Shown piece by piece: positions 56,409-64,000 of a stretch of 64,000 nt of DNA (the first letter of the stretch is position 1; each line of letters opens with the position of its first letter). Source of the stretch: Paracoccaceae bacterium (GTDB lineage Bacteria > Pseudomonadota > Alphaproteobacteria > Rhodobacterales > Rhodobacteraceae); the NCBI GenBank assembly GCA_002402045.2, contig NVUX02000108.1:1-64000 (forward strand), read 5' to 3'. The notes beneath the pieces are model-generated. The model saw only the letters and a program-made list of their open reading frames with translations, did not search any database and was not told where the DNA came from. The position numbers and the translations under genes were made by a program.

Positions 56409-57032
56409 ATGATGATCAAGTCTTGGATTTTACCTGTTGCCGTTGCGCTTGGCCTGTCGGCCTGTGTGAGTACCAATACAACATTCCCTGAGCCACTTCG
56501 TGATGACACGACGTATAATTGGCGGGTCGTTGATGTGCAGGCAAGTGTGCCTCGTACGCTTTCCACCACCGACCGTAACGGGCAAATGCCCAATGTTGAC
56601 TTGATCTGGACCGAAGAAGGCGCGGGCGATGTTTATGCTCAAATCGAATCCATCATGGAAGACACATTGGTTCAAGCTGCCACACATTTCCAAAGCTCCA
56701 TAAAGGGGAACCGGGCGGTTATTCTTCGGACAGAGCAGACGCAGTTCCACTCTTTGACACAAAAAGCGCGCTCTAATATTGGCGGCATCCATAACGTAGA
56801 CTTTATTCTTACGGTTGTTGACGCAAACACCGGCGAGATTTTGGCCGGACCAGCCGCTATTGAAGCTGATGTTAAAGCTTTTGGTGGCTCGCAAGCCAAT
56901 GATTCAATTGCACGCGGTGAAACAATGCGCGGGCGGATCATTGATAGAGTTTCCGTGGTTATTGCATCATATCTCGGCATAGCCGGTAACCAAGCTATAA
57001 CCAACGGACGTGTGGTGCAAATTGGTCGGTAA
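56409..57032 (+). CDS. Lipoprotein of unknown function
   Basis: 207 residues with a lipoprotein leader: MIKSWILPVAVALGLSAC, lipobox L-S-A-C at Cys19, so it is anchored in a membrane facing the periplasm. The body has TQKARSNIGGIHNVDFILTVVDANTG and a C-terminal RIIDRVSVVIASYLG segment. It is not firmly recognised; it recalls Rhodobacterales-specific lipoproteins (possibly DUF6778). Two adjacent ATGs are possible behind GGAG. It forms a single-gene unit with its own terminator. Confidence 0.65.
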   Translation: MMIKSWILPVAVALGLSACVSTNTTFPEPLRDDTTYNWRVVDVQASVPRTLSTTDRNGQMPNVDLIWTEEGAGDVYAQIESIMEDTLVQAATHFQSSIKGNRAVILRTEQTQFHSLTQKARSNIGGIHNVDFILTVVDANTGEILAGPAAIEADVKAFGGSQANDSIARGETMRGRIIDRVSVVIASYLGIAGNQAITNGRVVQIGR

Positions 57033-57054
57033 CCCACTTTCTATACAGTTTTGT

Positions 57055-57084
57055 AAAGGGGCCGGCAAATTGCTGGCCCTTTTC
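57055..57084 (+). terminator. Terminator of the lipoprotein gene
   Basis: A 12-base stem from AAAGGGGCCGGC (57055-57066) to GCTGGCCCTTTT, loop AAATT, with the U-run in the 3' arm and TTTTC end. It lies 22 bases after the stop. Confidence 0.9.
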
Positions 57085-57148
57085 ATTTTGGGCTTGTGTA
57101 TAGGAAGCGTGTTGCGCACATAGGTGCAAAATGACAAAGGAGGCGCAA

Positions 57149-57961
57149 ATGCCAATAGGTGTATTTGATAGCGGTTTGGGCGGGCTTACAATTTTGCGAG
57201 CGCTTAAAGAGCGCCTGCCTGAGCAAGCATTTGTATATCTCGGGGATAACGCCAACACGCCTTACGGTACGCGCGATGCGTACGATGTTTTTGACCTGAC
57301 CACAAAATCGGTCCAAACTTTGTTTGATAACGGGTGTGAGCTGGTGATATTGGCGTGTAACACCGCATCGGCCAGTGCTTTGCACCGGATGCAGGTAAGC
57401 TGGCTAGCCAAGGGTGAGCAACGCGTGCTTGGGGTGTTTGTGCCGATGATAGAAAACCTGACCAAGCGGGACTGGGGCGATAATGCACCGCCAACCCATA
57501 CAGGGCTGGAAAATGTTGCGGTATTTGCAACGCGCTCAACCATTGAAAGCGGAGCTTTTCCGCGTGAAATGAAGTTTAGGGCGCGGGATGTAGAGATTGT
57601 CGGGCAAATTTGTGATGGCTTGGTTGATGCGATTGAGGCTGGAGACATGGCGCAATCAGAAGCTTTGGTCAAAGCACATGTAGCCACCTTGCTGGAGGTT
57701 TTGCCGGAGCCGCAATCAGCGGTGCTGGGCTGCACACATTACCCAATCGTTGAGCGGTTTTTTCGAGCGGCCTTGCCGGCGCACACAAAGTTGCTTTCAC
57801 AGCCGCAAATAGTGGCGGATGCCACGGCTGATTATTTGGCGCGCCATGAGCGATATCGAGAGCACGGACTTACGCAATATTTAACCACCGGAAAGGTGGA
57901 TAAAGTTGGCCAATTGGCCGAGCTATTTTTGGGCCATCCAGCGGATTGGCAGAAGGTTTAA
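57149..57961 (+). CDS. murI: Glutamate racemase
   Basis: Makes D-glutamate for peptidoglycan. 270 residues; the two catalytic cysteines are in ILACNTASA and VLGCTHYP, and the N-terminal IGVFDSGLGGLT is standard. The ATG at 57149 is preferred because AAGGAGG lies 6 bases before it. An ATG at 57131 would place that site inside the gene. argC follows after 3 bases. Confidence 0.94.
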   Translation: MPIGVFDSGLGGLTILRALKERLPEQAFVYLGDNANTPYGTRDAYDVFDLTTKSVQTLFDNGCELVILACNTASASALHRMQVSWLAKGEQRVLGVFVPMIENLTKRDWGDNAPPTHTGLENVAVFATRSTIESGAFPREMKFRARDVEIVGQICDGLVDAIEAGDMAQSEALVKAHVATLLEVLPEPQSAVLGCTHYPIVERFFRAALPAHTKLLSQPQIVADATADYLARHERYREHGLTQYLTTGKVDKVGQLAELFLGHPADWQKV

Positions 57962-57964
57962 CTG

Positions 57965-58987
57965 ATGAAGAATATCGTTATTTTAGGGGCCAGTGGCTAT
58001 ACTGGGGCCGAGCTCGTGCGGCTTTTGGCGGGGCATCCGCAAATGCAGATTTCGGCGTTGAGTGCTGATAGAAAAGCGGGCATGGCGTATGGAGATGTGT
58101 TCCCGCATTTGCGCCACCTAAACCTGCCAACGCTGTGCAAGATTGATGAAATCAATTTTGAAGGCGTTGATCTGGTGTTTTGTGCTCTGCCGCATGCCAC
58201 CTCACAGCGTGTGATTAAGGCGTTGCCGCAACATGTTAAAATCGTTGATCTTTCGGCTGATTTTCGCCTTCGGGATGTGGCCGAATATGCCAAATGGTAT
58301 GGCGGTGAGCACGCCGCCGTTGAGCTGCAAAAAACCGCTGTTTATGGCCTTACGGAATATTACCGTGATGACATTTACACCGCAAGGCTGGTGGCGGGCA
58401 CGGGGTGTAATGCCGCTACGGGCCTTCTGCCATTGCTCCCTCTTTTGGAGGCAAATCTGATAGATCCCGACGAGATCATCATTAACTTGGTTACGGGTGT
58501 TTCTGGCGCGGGCCGTGGCGCCAAAGAGGGGATGCTGCACGCTGAGGTTTCTGAGGGCACGCATGCTTATGCCATCGCCAGCCATCGGCACTTGGGCGAG
58601 TTTGATCAGGAGTTTTCAAAAATGGCCGGACGGGAGGTAAAGGCGAGCTTTACCCCGCATTTGCTGCCCCAAAACCGCGGCATATTGGCCACTATTTATG
58701 TGAAGGGAGAAGCCGAGGCTCTTCATACTGCTCTTGTGAAAAAATATGCCAATGAGCCATTTATCATTGTGCTTCCTTTTGGGCAGGCTCCGGCAACGCG
58801 CCATGTAAGAGGCTCAAACTATTGCCATATTGGCGTTGCGGCTGATAGAAAACCGGGCAGGGCGATTGTGTTTTCAGCGCTGGATAATCTCACCAAAGGC
58901 TCTTCGGGGCAGGCATTGCAAAACGCAAACCTGATGCTGGGGCTGGATGAACGCACCGGCCTTGAGATGGCCCCTTTATTTCCGTGA
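57965..58987 (+). CDS. argC: N-acetyl-gamma-glutamyl-phosphate reductase
   Basis: Third step of arginine synthesis, reducing N-acetylglutamyl phosphate to the semialdehyde. 340 residues, long form; Rossmann start [18 protein letters not shown], the catalytic Cys in [11 protein letters not shown] (about residue 148), and [12 protein letters not shown]. Next to murI by 3 bases and ccmE by 39, so the run murI-argC-ccmE may be one transcript. Confidence 0.95.
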   Translation: MKNIVILGASGYTGAELVRLLAGHPQMQISALSADRKAGMAYGDVFPHLRHLNLPTLCKIDEINFEGVDLVFCALPHATSQRVIKALPQHVKIVDLSADFRLRDVAEYAKWYGGEHAAVELQKTAVYGLTEYYRDDIYTARLVAGTGCNAATGLLPLLPLLEANLIDPDEIIINLVTGVSGAGRGAKEGMLHAEVSEGTHAYAIASHRHLGEFDQEFSKMAGREVKASFTPHLLPQNRGILATIYVKGEAEALHTALVKKYANEPFIIVLPFGQAPATRHVRGSNYCHIGVAADRKPGRAIVFSALDNLTKGSSGQALQNANLMLGLDERTGLEMAPLFP

Positions 58988-59026
58988 GAAAAGGACTATT
59001 TATAGCCTAAGCGAAAGGACACTTTT

Positions 59027-59488
59027 ATGGCTGGGTTAAAGAAAAAGCGCCGCATTCAAATGGTTGTGGCCGGGCTAGTGCTCATGGCTTCGGCTGCCGT
59101 GCTCATGGGCTTTGCCTTTAAAGAGGGGATCGAATTTTTCCGCACGCCTTCGCAAGTTGCAGAAGACATGCCCTTAGCCAGTGAGCGCTTCCGCCTTGGC
59201 GGCCTGATAAAAGAAGGCTCGTGGGAAAAGGGCGACACCCATCGTTTTGTAGTTACTGATATAGAACAAGACATTACGGTTGTTTATAAAGGTATTTTGC
59301 CGGATCTTTTTGATGAAGGCCAAATGACAATCGCAACGGGAGTTCTGATCAATGACGAGTTTATTGCTTCGGAAGTTTTGGCAAAGCACGATGAAGAATA
59401 TATCCCTGCGGAGCTGATTGATGAGCTGCCGCCAGAAATGATTGAAGCGCTGCGAAATCAGGGCGCAACGATCGAGCCTGCGAGCTAA
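59027..59488 (+). CDS. ccmE: Cytochrome c maturation heme chaperone CcmE
   Basis: Periplasmic heme carrier of System I cytochrome c biogenesis. 153 residues: N-terminal membrane anchor (10-32), OB-fold body, and heme-binding His121 with nearby Tyr125 in LAKHDEEYIP, the conserved HxxxY motif. It passes heme to CcmF/H, whose genes lie 1.2-3.2 kb downstream; an endolysin and holin are placed between. Confidence 0.95.
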   Translation: MAGLKKKRRIQMVVAGLVLMASAAVLMGFAFKEGIEFFRTPSQVAEDMPLASERFRLGGLIKEGSWEKGDTHRFVVTDIEQDITVVYKGILPDLFDEGQMTIATGVLINDEFIASEVLAKHDEEYIPAELIDELPPEMIEALRNQGATIEPAS

Positions 59489-59581
59489 CGCAACACCACC
59501 GCCCGCTGCTATCAGGAAATTTTAGCAAATTTTTGTCATCCTTTCGTCAATTTTTCACTAAATTGGCGAGAGGTATTGCTG

Positions 59582-60190
59582 GTGGGCATCGACGAAATTA
59601 CCGAAGAGATTATTCGACGTGAAGGCGGATATGTGAATGACCCCGATGATCCGGGCGGGGCAACCAAATTTGGCGTGACCTTGGGCACGATGCAGCGGCT
59701 GGGGCTGGATATTAACAGCGATGGCCGGATTAATAGCCGTGATGTGCGGGCGCTTACACGGGCACAAGCGGCAGATATTTTTATGAAGCAATATTTTGAG
59801 GTGCCCAAAATTGGCATGTTGCCTCTGCCTTTGCAGCCCAGTGTTTATGATATGTATGTCAATGCAGGCGGGAATGCGGTGAAAATTTTGCAGCGCATGC
59901 TCGGAGAATTTGGCTTTGAAACACTGGCGGATGGGGCCATTGGGCCAAATACTGCGCGCATGGCGGAGCTGGCATTTGCCGAAGCGCCGACATTTTTGGT
60001 GGATGCATACGGAATTGCGCGGCGTAATTATTATTACAATCTCGCAGAGGCGCGTCCGAGCCTACGCAAATTTGCGCGGCGGCGGGATGGTGGCAAAGGG
60101 GGCTGGATAGCCCGCGCCGAAGAATTTATTTCATCAAAGTTTCATCTTTCTGCCGCTGAACACGCGGCGCGCGTCAGGAGTTGGGCATGA
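59582..60190 (+). CDS. GH108-type N-acetylmuramidase, GTA-like endolysin
   Basis: 202 residues. The GH108 signature EGGYVNDPDDPGGATKFGVT contains the catalytic glutamate (Glu16). The middle has a calcium-loop-like DINSDGRINSRD, and the C-terminal half is a PG-binding-3-like helix bundle. It should cleave peptidoglycan. The start codon is GTG 59582, 8 bases after GAGAGG; TTG 59576 is the alternative. No signal peptide, so it needs the holin encoded next with a 4-base overlap. This pair resembles the endolysin/holin genes used by Rhodobacter gene transfer agents to leave the cell. Confidence 0.83.
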   Translation: MGIDEITEEIIRREGGYVNDPDDPGGATKFGVTLGTMQRLGLDINSDGRINSRDVRALTRAQAADIFMKQYFEVPKIGMLPLPLQPSVYDMYVNAGGNAVKILQRMLGEFGFETLADGAIGPNTARMAELAFAEAPTFLVDAYGIARRNYYYNLAEARPSLRKFARRRDGGKGGWIARAEEFISSKFHLSAAEHAARVRSWA

Positions 60191-60660
60191 GCATTTTTGG
60201 GTTAGGCCGTGCTGCGCGGGGCGTGGGGCAGGCGGTGGCCGAGGTTTCGGAAGTATTTACCATTAATAAAACCAAAGCAGAGATGGCGGCGCAGGCGCGA
60301 TATCAGGCGGCATTGGCGCAGGCTGGTGCCGAATTTAGGCAAAAACCGCTGGGCTGGTTTGACCGTTTTGTAAATAGTATTAATCGCCTACCGCGACCCA
60401 TTATGGCGCTCTCGACCGTTGGCCTCTTTGCCTATGCAATGAATGATCCAGATGGATTTTCTGTGCGAATGCAAGGGCTTGCTTATATTCCAGAGCCGCT
60501 TTGGTGGCTGCTTGGCGCCGTCGTTTCGTTTTATTTTGGCGCACGAGAGCTCAATTATTTTCGCGGTTACCGTGCAAACGTGCCGGCCGGGCCAATAGCA
60601 ACGCCCGCACCCGAAAACGAAAATGCAGCGTTGGCCGCTTGGCAAGCATCCAGCGGCTAG
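60187..60660 (+). CDS. GTA-type three-TM holin family protein
   Basis: 157 residues with an N-terminal amphipathic part (SIFGLGRAARGVGQAVAEVSEVF), a charged helix, and hydrophobic stretches PRPIMALSTVGLFAYAM and PEPLWWLLGAVVSFYFGARE. This layout fits the holin family named for gene-transfer-agent release (3TM type). ATG 60187 overlaps the endolysin stop as ATGA, so the two are coupled. It ends in a proline-alanine tail. No capsid genes are nearby, matching R. capsulatus, where lysis genes sit apart from the main GTA cluster. Confidence 0.8.
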   Translation: MSIFGLGRAARGVGQAVAEVSEVFTINKTKAEMAAQARYQAALAQAGAEFRQKPLGWFDRFVNSINRLPRPIMALSTVGLFAYAMNDPDGFSVRMQGLAYIPEPLWWLLGAVVSFYFGARELNYFRGYRANVPAGPIATPAPENENAALAAWQASSG

Positions 60661-60751
60661 TGCGTCGCATCGGCGCGATCACATAATTGCAATTTGAACC
60701 TTTGTCTGCCTCGCGTATGATAGCGCGAGGCAGCCTTTAAGGATTCGGAAA

Positions 60752-62731
60752 ATGTTTGTAGAACTCGGCCAATACGCCCTTATTCTCGCGTTTGTTTTTG
60801 CGATTGTTCAAGCCATTATTCCGATGATTGGCGCGCAAAAGGGCTGGAATAACTGGATGGTCATCGCGGTGCCAACGGCGCAAATTCAGTTTATCCTGCT
60901 TATTGGCTCGTTTGCGGCGCTGACCTATGCCTTTGTTGTGTCTGATTTTTCGGTGCAACTGGTGGCCAATAATTCCCACTCCGATAAGCCAATGCTTTAT
61001 AAAGTCACCGGGGTTTGGGCCAATCACGAGGGCTCTATGCTGCTGTGGAACCTGATTTTGGCGATATTTGGCGCGGCGGTTGCGACTTTTGGCAATAATC
61101 TTCCGCCAGAATTGCGGGCGCGGGTTTTATCTGTTCAGGCGATGATCGGCGTGGCCTTCCTTGCCTTTCTTATCTTCACCTCCAACCCGTTTTTGCGGCT
61201 GGATATTCCACCGATTAACGGAAATGGCCTTAATCCGCTGTTGCAAGATCCGGGTCTCGCCTTCCATCCGCCCTTTCTTTATCTCGGCTATGTTGGCCTT
61301 TCTATGGCGTTTAGCTTTGCGATTGCGGCCCTGATTGAGGGCAAAGTTGATGCCGCTTGGGCGCGCTGGGTGCGCCCTTGGACGCTGGCAGCATGGGTTT
61401 TCCTTACAATTGGCATCGCGCTTGGCAGCTGGTGGGCATATTATGAGCTGGGGTGGGGCGGCTATTGGTTCTGGGATCCGGTCGAGAATTCGTCCTTCAT
61501 GCCGTGGCTCGCCGCTACAGCGTTGCTGCACTCTGCCATCGTGGTTGAAAAGCGCGACACGCTCAAGGCCTGGACCGTATTGCTGGCGATCATTGCGTTT
61601 TCTTTCTCGCTCATCGGCACCTTTCTTGTGCGCTCAGGCATTTTAACCTCAGTTCATGCCTTTGCCACAGATCCCGCACGGGGGACCTTTGTGCTTGGCA
61701 TTCTTGCGGTTGCAATTGGCGGTGCGTTAACCTTGTATGCCTTCCGCGCCAATACACTAAAATCCCACGCGGTGTTTTCGACATTTTCGCGCGAGAGCGG
61801 GCTGGTTTTGAACAATCTGTTGCTGAGCGTTGCGGCGGCTGTGGTGCTTGTGGGCACCCTTTGGCCACTGGTCATAGAGTTCACCACCGGCGATAAAATC
61901 TCTGTAGGCGCACCGTTTTTTGATATGGCGTTTACGCCCTTTATGGTGGTCTTGGCCATGGCGCTGCCCATTGGTGCAATCTTGCCTTGGAAGCGCGCCA
62001 AGCTTGGGAATTCAATGAAGCCGCTTTGGGGTATGATGGCGCTATCGGTGGCTTTGGGCACCTATGTCTGGGCCACACAAACCGGCGGGCGCATGCTGGC
62101 CCCCATTGGGCTTACGCTTGCCTCTTGGATCATCCTTGGGGCCGTGGCCGATTTTGCCAACCGCAGCCGATTTGGGCAAATCCCGTTGAGGGATTCCATG
62201 CGCCGCCTGCGCAATTTGCCCCGCTCTGATTGGGGCAAGGTTTTGGCGCATAGTGGCCTCGGGATGATTATATTTGGTATTTCAGCGGTAACCGCATGGG
62301 AAACCGAAGATATTCGCACCACCCAATTTGGCGAGCGCTATGAGCTGAGCGGATACTACTTTACCCTCAACAAGGTCGAAAACCTTGAGGGGCCGAATTA
62401 TGATATTGTGCGCGCTGAAATTTTGGTGGAAGACGGCAGCAAAAGCTGGCTGATGTATCCTGAAAAACGGAACTTTATTGTGCAGCGCATGCCCACCACC
62501 GAAGCGGCGATTGATATTAGCCTGACGCGCGATGTGTATATCGCCTTGGGAGACCCGCAGGAGGGCGGCGGATATGCAGTGCGTATTTACATAAAACCGT
62601 TTGTGGACTGGATCTGGATTGGCGCAATGGTGATGGCCCTTGGTGGGCTGACCAGCCTGTTTGATCGGCGCTACCGTGTGGCCGCGCCCTCACGCAAACG
62701 CGCAAAACCCCTTGCAGCCCCGGCGGAGTAA
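60752..62731 (+). CDS. ccmF: Cytochrome c heme lyase subunit CcmF
   Basis: 659 residues, about 14-15 transmembrane helices. The tryptophan-rich WWD domain is GSWWAYYELGWGGYWFWDP, with conserved histidines in NHEGSMLLW and ALLHSAIV. It works with CcmH to attach heme to apocytochrome c on the periplasmic face. ccmH starts 5 bases after its stop. ccmABCDG are not in the window. Confidence 0.96.
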   Translation: MFVELGQYALILAFVFAIVQAIIPMIGAQKGWNNWMVIAVPTAQIQFILLIGSFAALTYAFVVSDFSVQLVANNSHSDKPMLYKVTGVWANHEGSMLLWNLILAIFGAAVATFGNNLPPELRARVLSVQAMIGVAFLAFLIFTSNPFLRLDIPPINGNGLNPLLQDPGLAFHPPFLYLGYVGLSMAFSFAIAALIEGKVDAAWARWVRPWTLAAWVFLTIGIALGSWWAYYELGWGGYWFWDPVENSSFMPWLAATALLHSAIVVEKRDTLKAWTVLLAIIAFSFSLIGTFLVRSGILTSVHAFATDPARGTFVLGILAVAIGGALTLYAFRANTLKSHAVFSTFSRESGLVLNNLLLSVAAAVVLVGTLWPLVIEFTTGDKISVGAPFFDMAFTPFMVVLAMALPIGAILPWKRAKLGNSMKPLWGMMALSVALGTYVWATQTGGRMLAPIGLTLASWIILGAVADFANRSRFGQIPLRDSMRRLRNLPRSDWGKVLAHSGLGMIIFGISAVTAWETEDIRTTQFGERYELSGYYFTLNKVENLEGPNYDIVRAEILVEDGSKSWLMYPEKRNFIVQRMPTTEAAIDISLTRDVYIALGDPQEGGGYAVRIYIKPFVDWIWIGAMVMALGGLTSLFDRRYRVAAPSRKRAKPLAAPAE

Positions 62732-62735
62732 CCCC

Positions 62736-63179
62736 ATGCGATATCTTTTGTTTATTTTAATGTTGGCCAGCCCCGCGATGGCGGTTGAGCCTTCTGAAAT
62801 GCTGGCTGACCCGGTTCTGGAAGCCCGCGCGCGGGTTATTTCAAAGGGGCTGCGCTGTGTCGTTTGCCAAAATGAAAATATAGACGACTCCAACGCCGGT
62901 ATCGCGGCAGACCTGCGGGTGCTGGTGCGGGAGCGGCTCACCTTAGGCGATACAGACGAGGAAACCATGCAATATGTCGTAGACCGCTACGGCGAATACG
63001 TGCTGCTGAAGCCCACGTTTTTTGGCAGTAATATGATCCTGTGGCTCATGGGCCCGTTTTTGCTTTTGGCTGGTGGCTTTGGCGCCATAGTGTTTATTCG
63101 TGGGCGCGGAAAGCAGCGCCCCGAAGAGGGGCTGGATGCCGATGAGCAAGAAAAATTAGCAAGATTGCTACGGGATTAA
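62736..63179 (+). CDS. ccmH: Cytochrome c maturation thiol protein CcmH (CcmL type)
   Basis: 147 residues: signal peptide MRYLLFILMLASPAMA, a periplasmic helix bundle with LRCVVCQNENIDDS (Cys41 and Cys44) that reduces the apocytochrome CxxCH, and one membrane helix (about 105-125). It is the short form without the TPR part; a separate ccmI would supply that. Start at 62736 follows GGAG. Confidence 0.93.
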   Translation: MRYLLFILMLASPAMAVEPSEMLADPVLEARARVISKGLRCVVCQNENIDDSNAGIAADLRVLVRERLTLGDTDEETMQYVVDRYGEYVLLKPTFFGSNMILWLMGPFLLLAGGFGAIVFIRGRGKQRPEEGLDADEQEKLARLLRD

Positions 63180-63197
63180 CCCCACGTTCGGGGTTTT
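63180..63197 (+). terminator. Possible terminator of the ccm operon
   Basis: CCCC-ACGTTC-GGGG followed by TTTT, directly at the ccmH stop. The stem is short, so efficiency is doubtful. Confidence 0.4.
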
Positions 63198-63254
63198 ACT
63201 CTCGAGGAATTACGCATAGGCTTACTCAAAAGTCAGCCATATATGGGGAGCGCT

Positions 63255-64000
63255 ATGCAATACGAAACTATCCTTTATGAGGCCACAGATGATGTGGTTA
63301 AAATTACGCTAAACCGGCCGCAGGTGATGAACGGGCTAAACGCGCAAATGCGGATAGACCTGTTGCACGCGGTAAAGCACGCGCCGCTTGATGGGCGGGT
63401 GGTTGTATTTACCGGCGCCGGGCGCGGATTTTGCTCGGGGCAAGACCTTGGCGATCGGGTGAATGCTGGCGATGTAGACATGGAGCGCACGCTTCTGGAA
63501 GAATATGAGCCGCTGCTCAAAGCGATTTATGAGTGCCCGATTCCGACGATTGCGGCAATAAACGGGCCGGCTGCCGGTGCAGGGGCTAACCTTGCGCTAG
63601 CGGCAGACGTGGTTATTGCCACACAATCGGCATATTTCATTCAGGCATTCGCCCGAATTGGCTTGCTACCAGATGCCGGCGGCACCTATTGGCTGCCGCG
63701 CCAAATGGGTTTTGCCAAAGCCATGGGCGCCGCACTTTTTGCTGATAAAATCAGTGCTGACCAAGCCGCCGATTGGGGGATGATCTGGGAATCTGTGCCA
63801 GATGACGCCTTTGCCGCCACGATAGATGCGCGCGCTGCAAAACTGGCCAAAGGCCCCACCAAAGCCTATGAATATATCAAGCAAGCCATGCGCGCGAGCT
63901 TTGATAACTCCTTGGATGAGCAACTGGCGCTGGAGGCCAAGCTGCAAGGCAAAGCGGGCAGAACCCGTGATTTCACTGAAGGCGTAATGGCCTTTATGGA
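63255..64000 (+). CDS. paaG: PaaG-like epoxyphenylacetyl-CoA isomerase, cut by window end
   Basis: 248 codons are visible from ATG 63255 (GGGGAG site 7 bases before) to the window edge, so the last 10-20 residues are missing. Crotonase fold; FARIGLLPDAGGTYWLPRQMG carries Asp140, equivalent to the catalytic aspartate of PaaG, and the hydratase glutamate in GGGCE is replaced (GAGANLALAAD), as in PaaG. PaaG turns the epoxide made by PaaABCDE into an oxepin-CoA. It sits 35 kb from that operon and directly behind the ccm genes. Confidence 0.8.
   Translation, partial: MQYETILYEATDDVVKITLNRPQVMNGLNAQMRIDLLHAVKHAPLDGRVVVFTGAGRGFCSGQDLGDRVNAGDVDMERTLLEEYEPLLKAIYECPIPTIAAINGPAAGAGANLALAADVVIATQSAYFIQAFARIGLLPDAGGTYWLPRQMGFAKAMGAALFADKISADQAADWGMIWESVPDDAFAATIDARAAKLAKGPTKAYEYIKQAMRASFDNSLDEQLALEAKLQGKAGRTRDFTEGVMAFM

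Overview
The window looks like about 64 kb of chromosome from a marine alphaproteobacterium of the order Rhodobacterales (Roseobacter-like). This rests on a combination of cues: a coxSLM set of form II type, methylmalonyl-CoA epimerase next to a DUF1467 membrane protein, Hint-domain proteins, CckA, an alphaproteobacterial SOS box (GAAC-N7-GAAC) before recA, a gene-transfer-agent type endolysin and holin beside cytochrome c maturation genes, and a corrinoid-reactivation/methyl-H4folate module. Genes are dense, many start and stop codons overlap, and no rRNA or intact tRNA gene was seen.

Left part (1-13.2 kb): a transposase N-terminus at the window edge, a Stf0-type sulfotransferase, a PLP-dependent threonine dehydratase, two different Hint-domain proteins flanking an EI24/CysZ membrane protein, DUF1467 and mce, a molybdenum hydroxylase operon (coxS-coxL-coxM like), trpA, a DUF1444 protein, and psd-pssA for phosphatidylethanolamine synthesis.

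Eroded island (about 13.2-16.46 kb): a pentanucleotide repeat, a broken IS1182-family transposase, a complete but dead IS3-family element with recognisable ends, a truncated and frameshifted tyrosine integrase, and the 3' part of a tRNA-Leu(UAA) gene that looks like an attachment-site remnant. Four copies of a 34-42 bp palindromic element sit inside the transposase genes. Their flanks are conserved and their stems differ but stay paired. This is the most unusual thing in the window.

Middle (16.5-35.7 kb): metG, a frameshifted coiled-coil membrane protein, truA, ycjX/GNAT/ycjF-like, an EamA exporter, the paaABCDE phenylacetyl-CoA epoxidase operon, waaA, then a minus-strand group for corrinoid/one-carbon chemistry (RamA-like ASKHA ferredoxin, methyl-H4folate methyltransferase, MetF-like protein, small virulence-factor domain protein) with a DnaJ-like gene between, and metF on the other strand.

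Right part (35.7-64 kb): ppx/gppA-rlmE, a secreted pair that includes a signal-peptidase homologue without its catalytic Ser and Lys, a TDT transporter, guaB, a MAPEG protein, rsmB, cckA, recA, alaS, two tandem DUF1330 genes, a class II glutamine amidotransferase, an SMR exporter, icd, a TrmJ-like methyltransferase, ctaA, a crotonase lacking catalytic glutamates, a hotdog thioesterase, rplM-rpsI, a lipoprotein, murI, argC, ccmE, an endolysin/holin pair, ccmF, ccmH and a 3'-truncated paaG. CckA is known to control gene-transfer-agent release in Rhodobacter, so its presence together with the lysis pair is suggestive but not proof.
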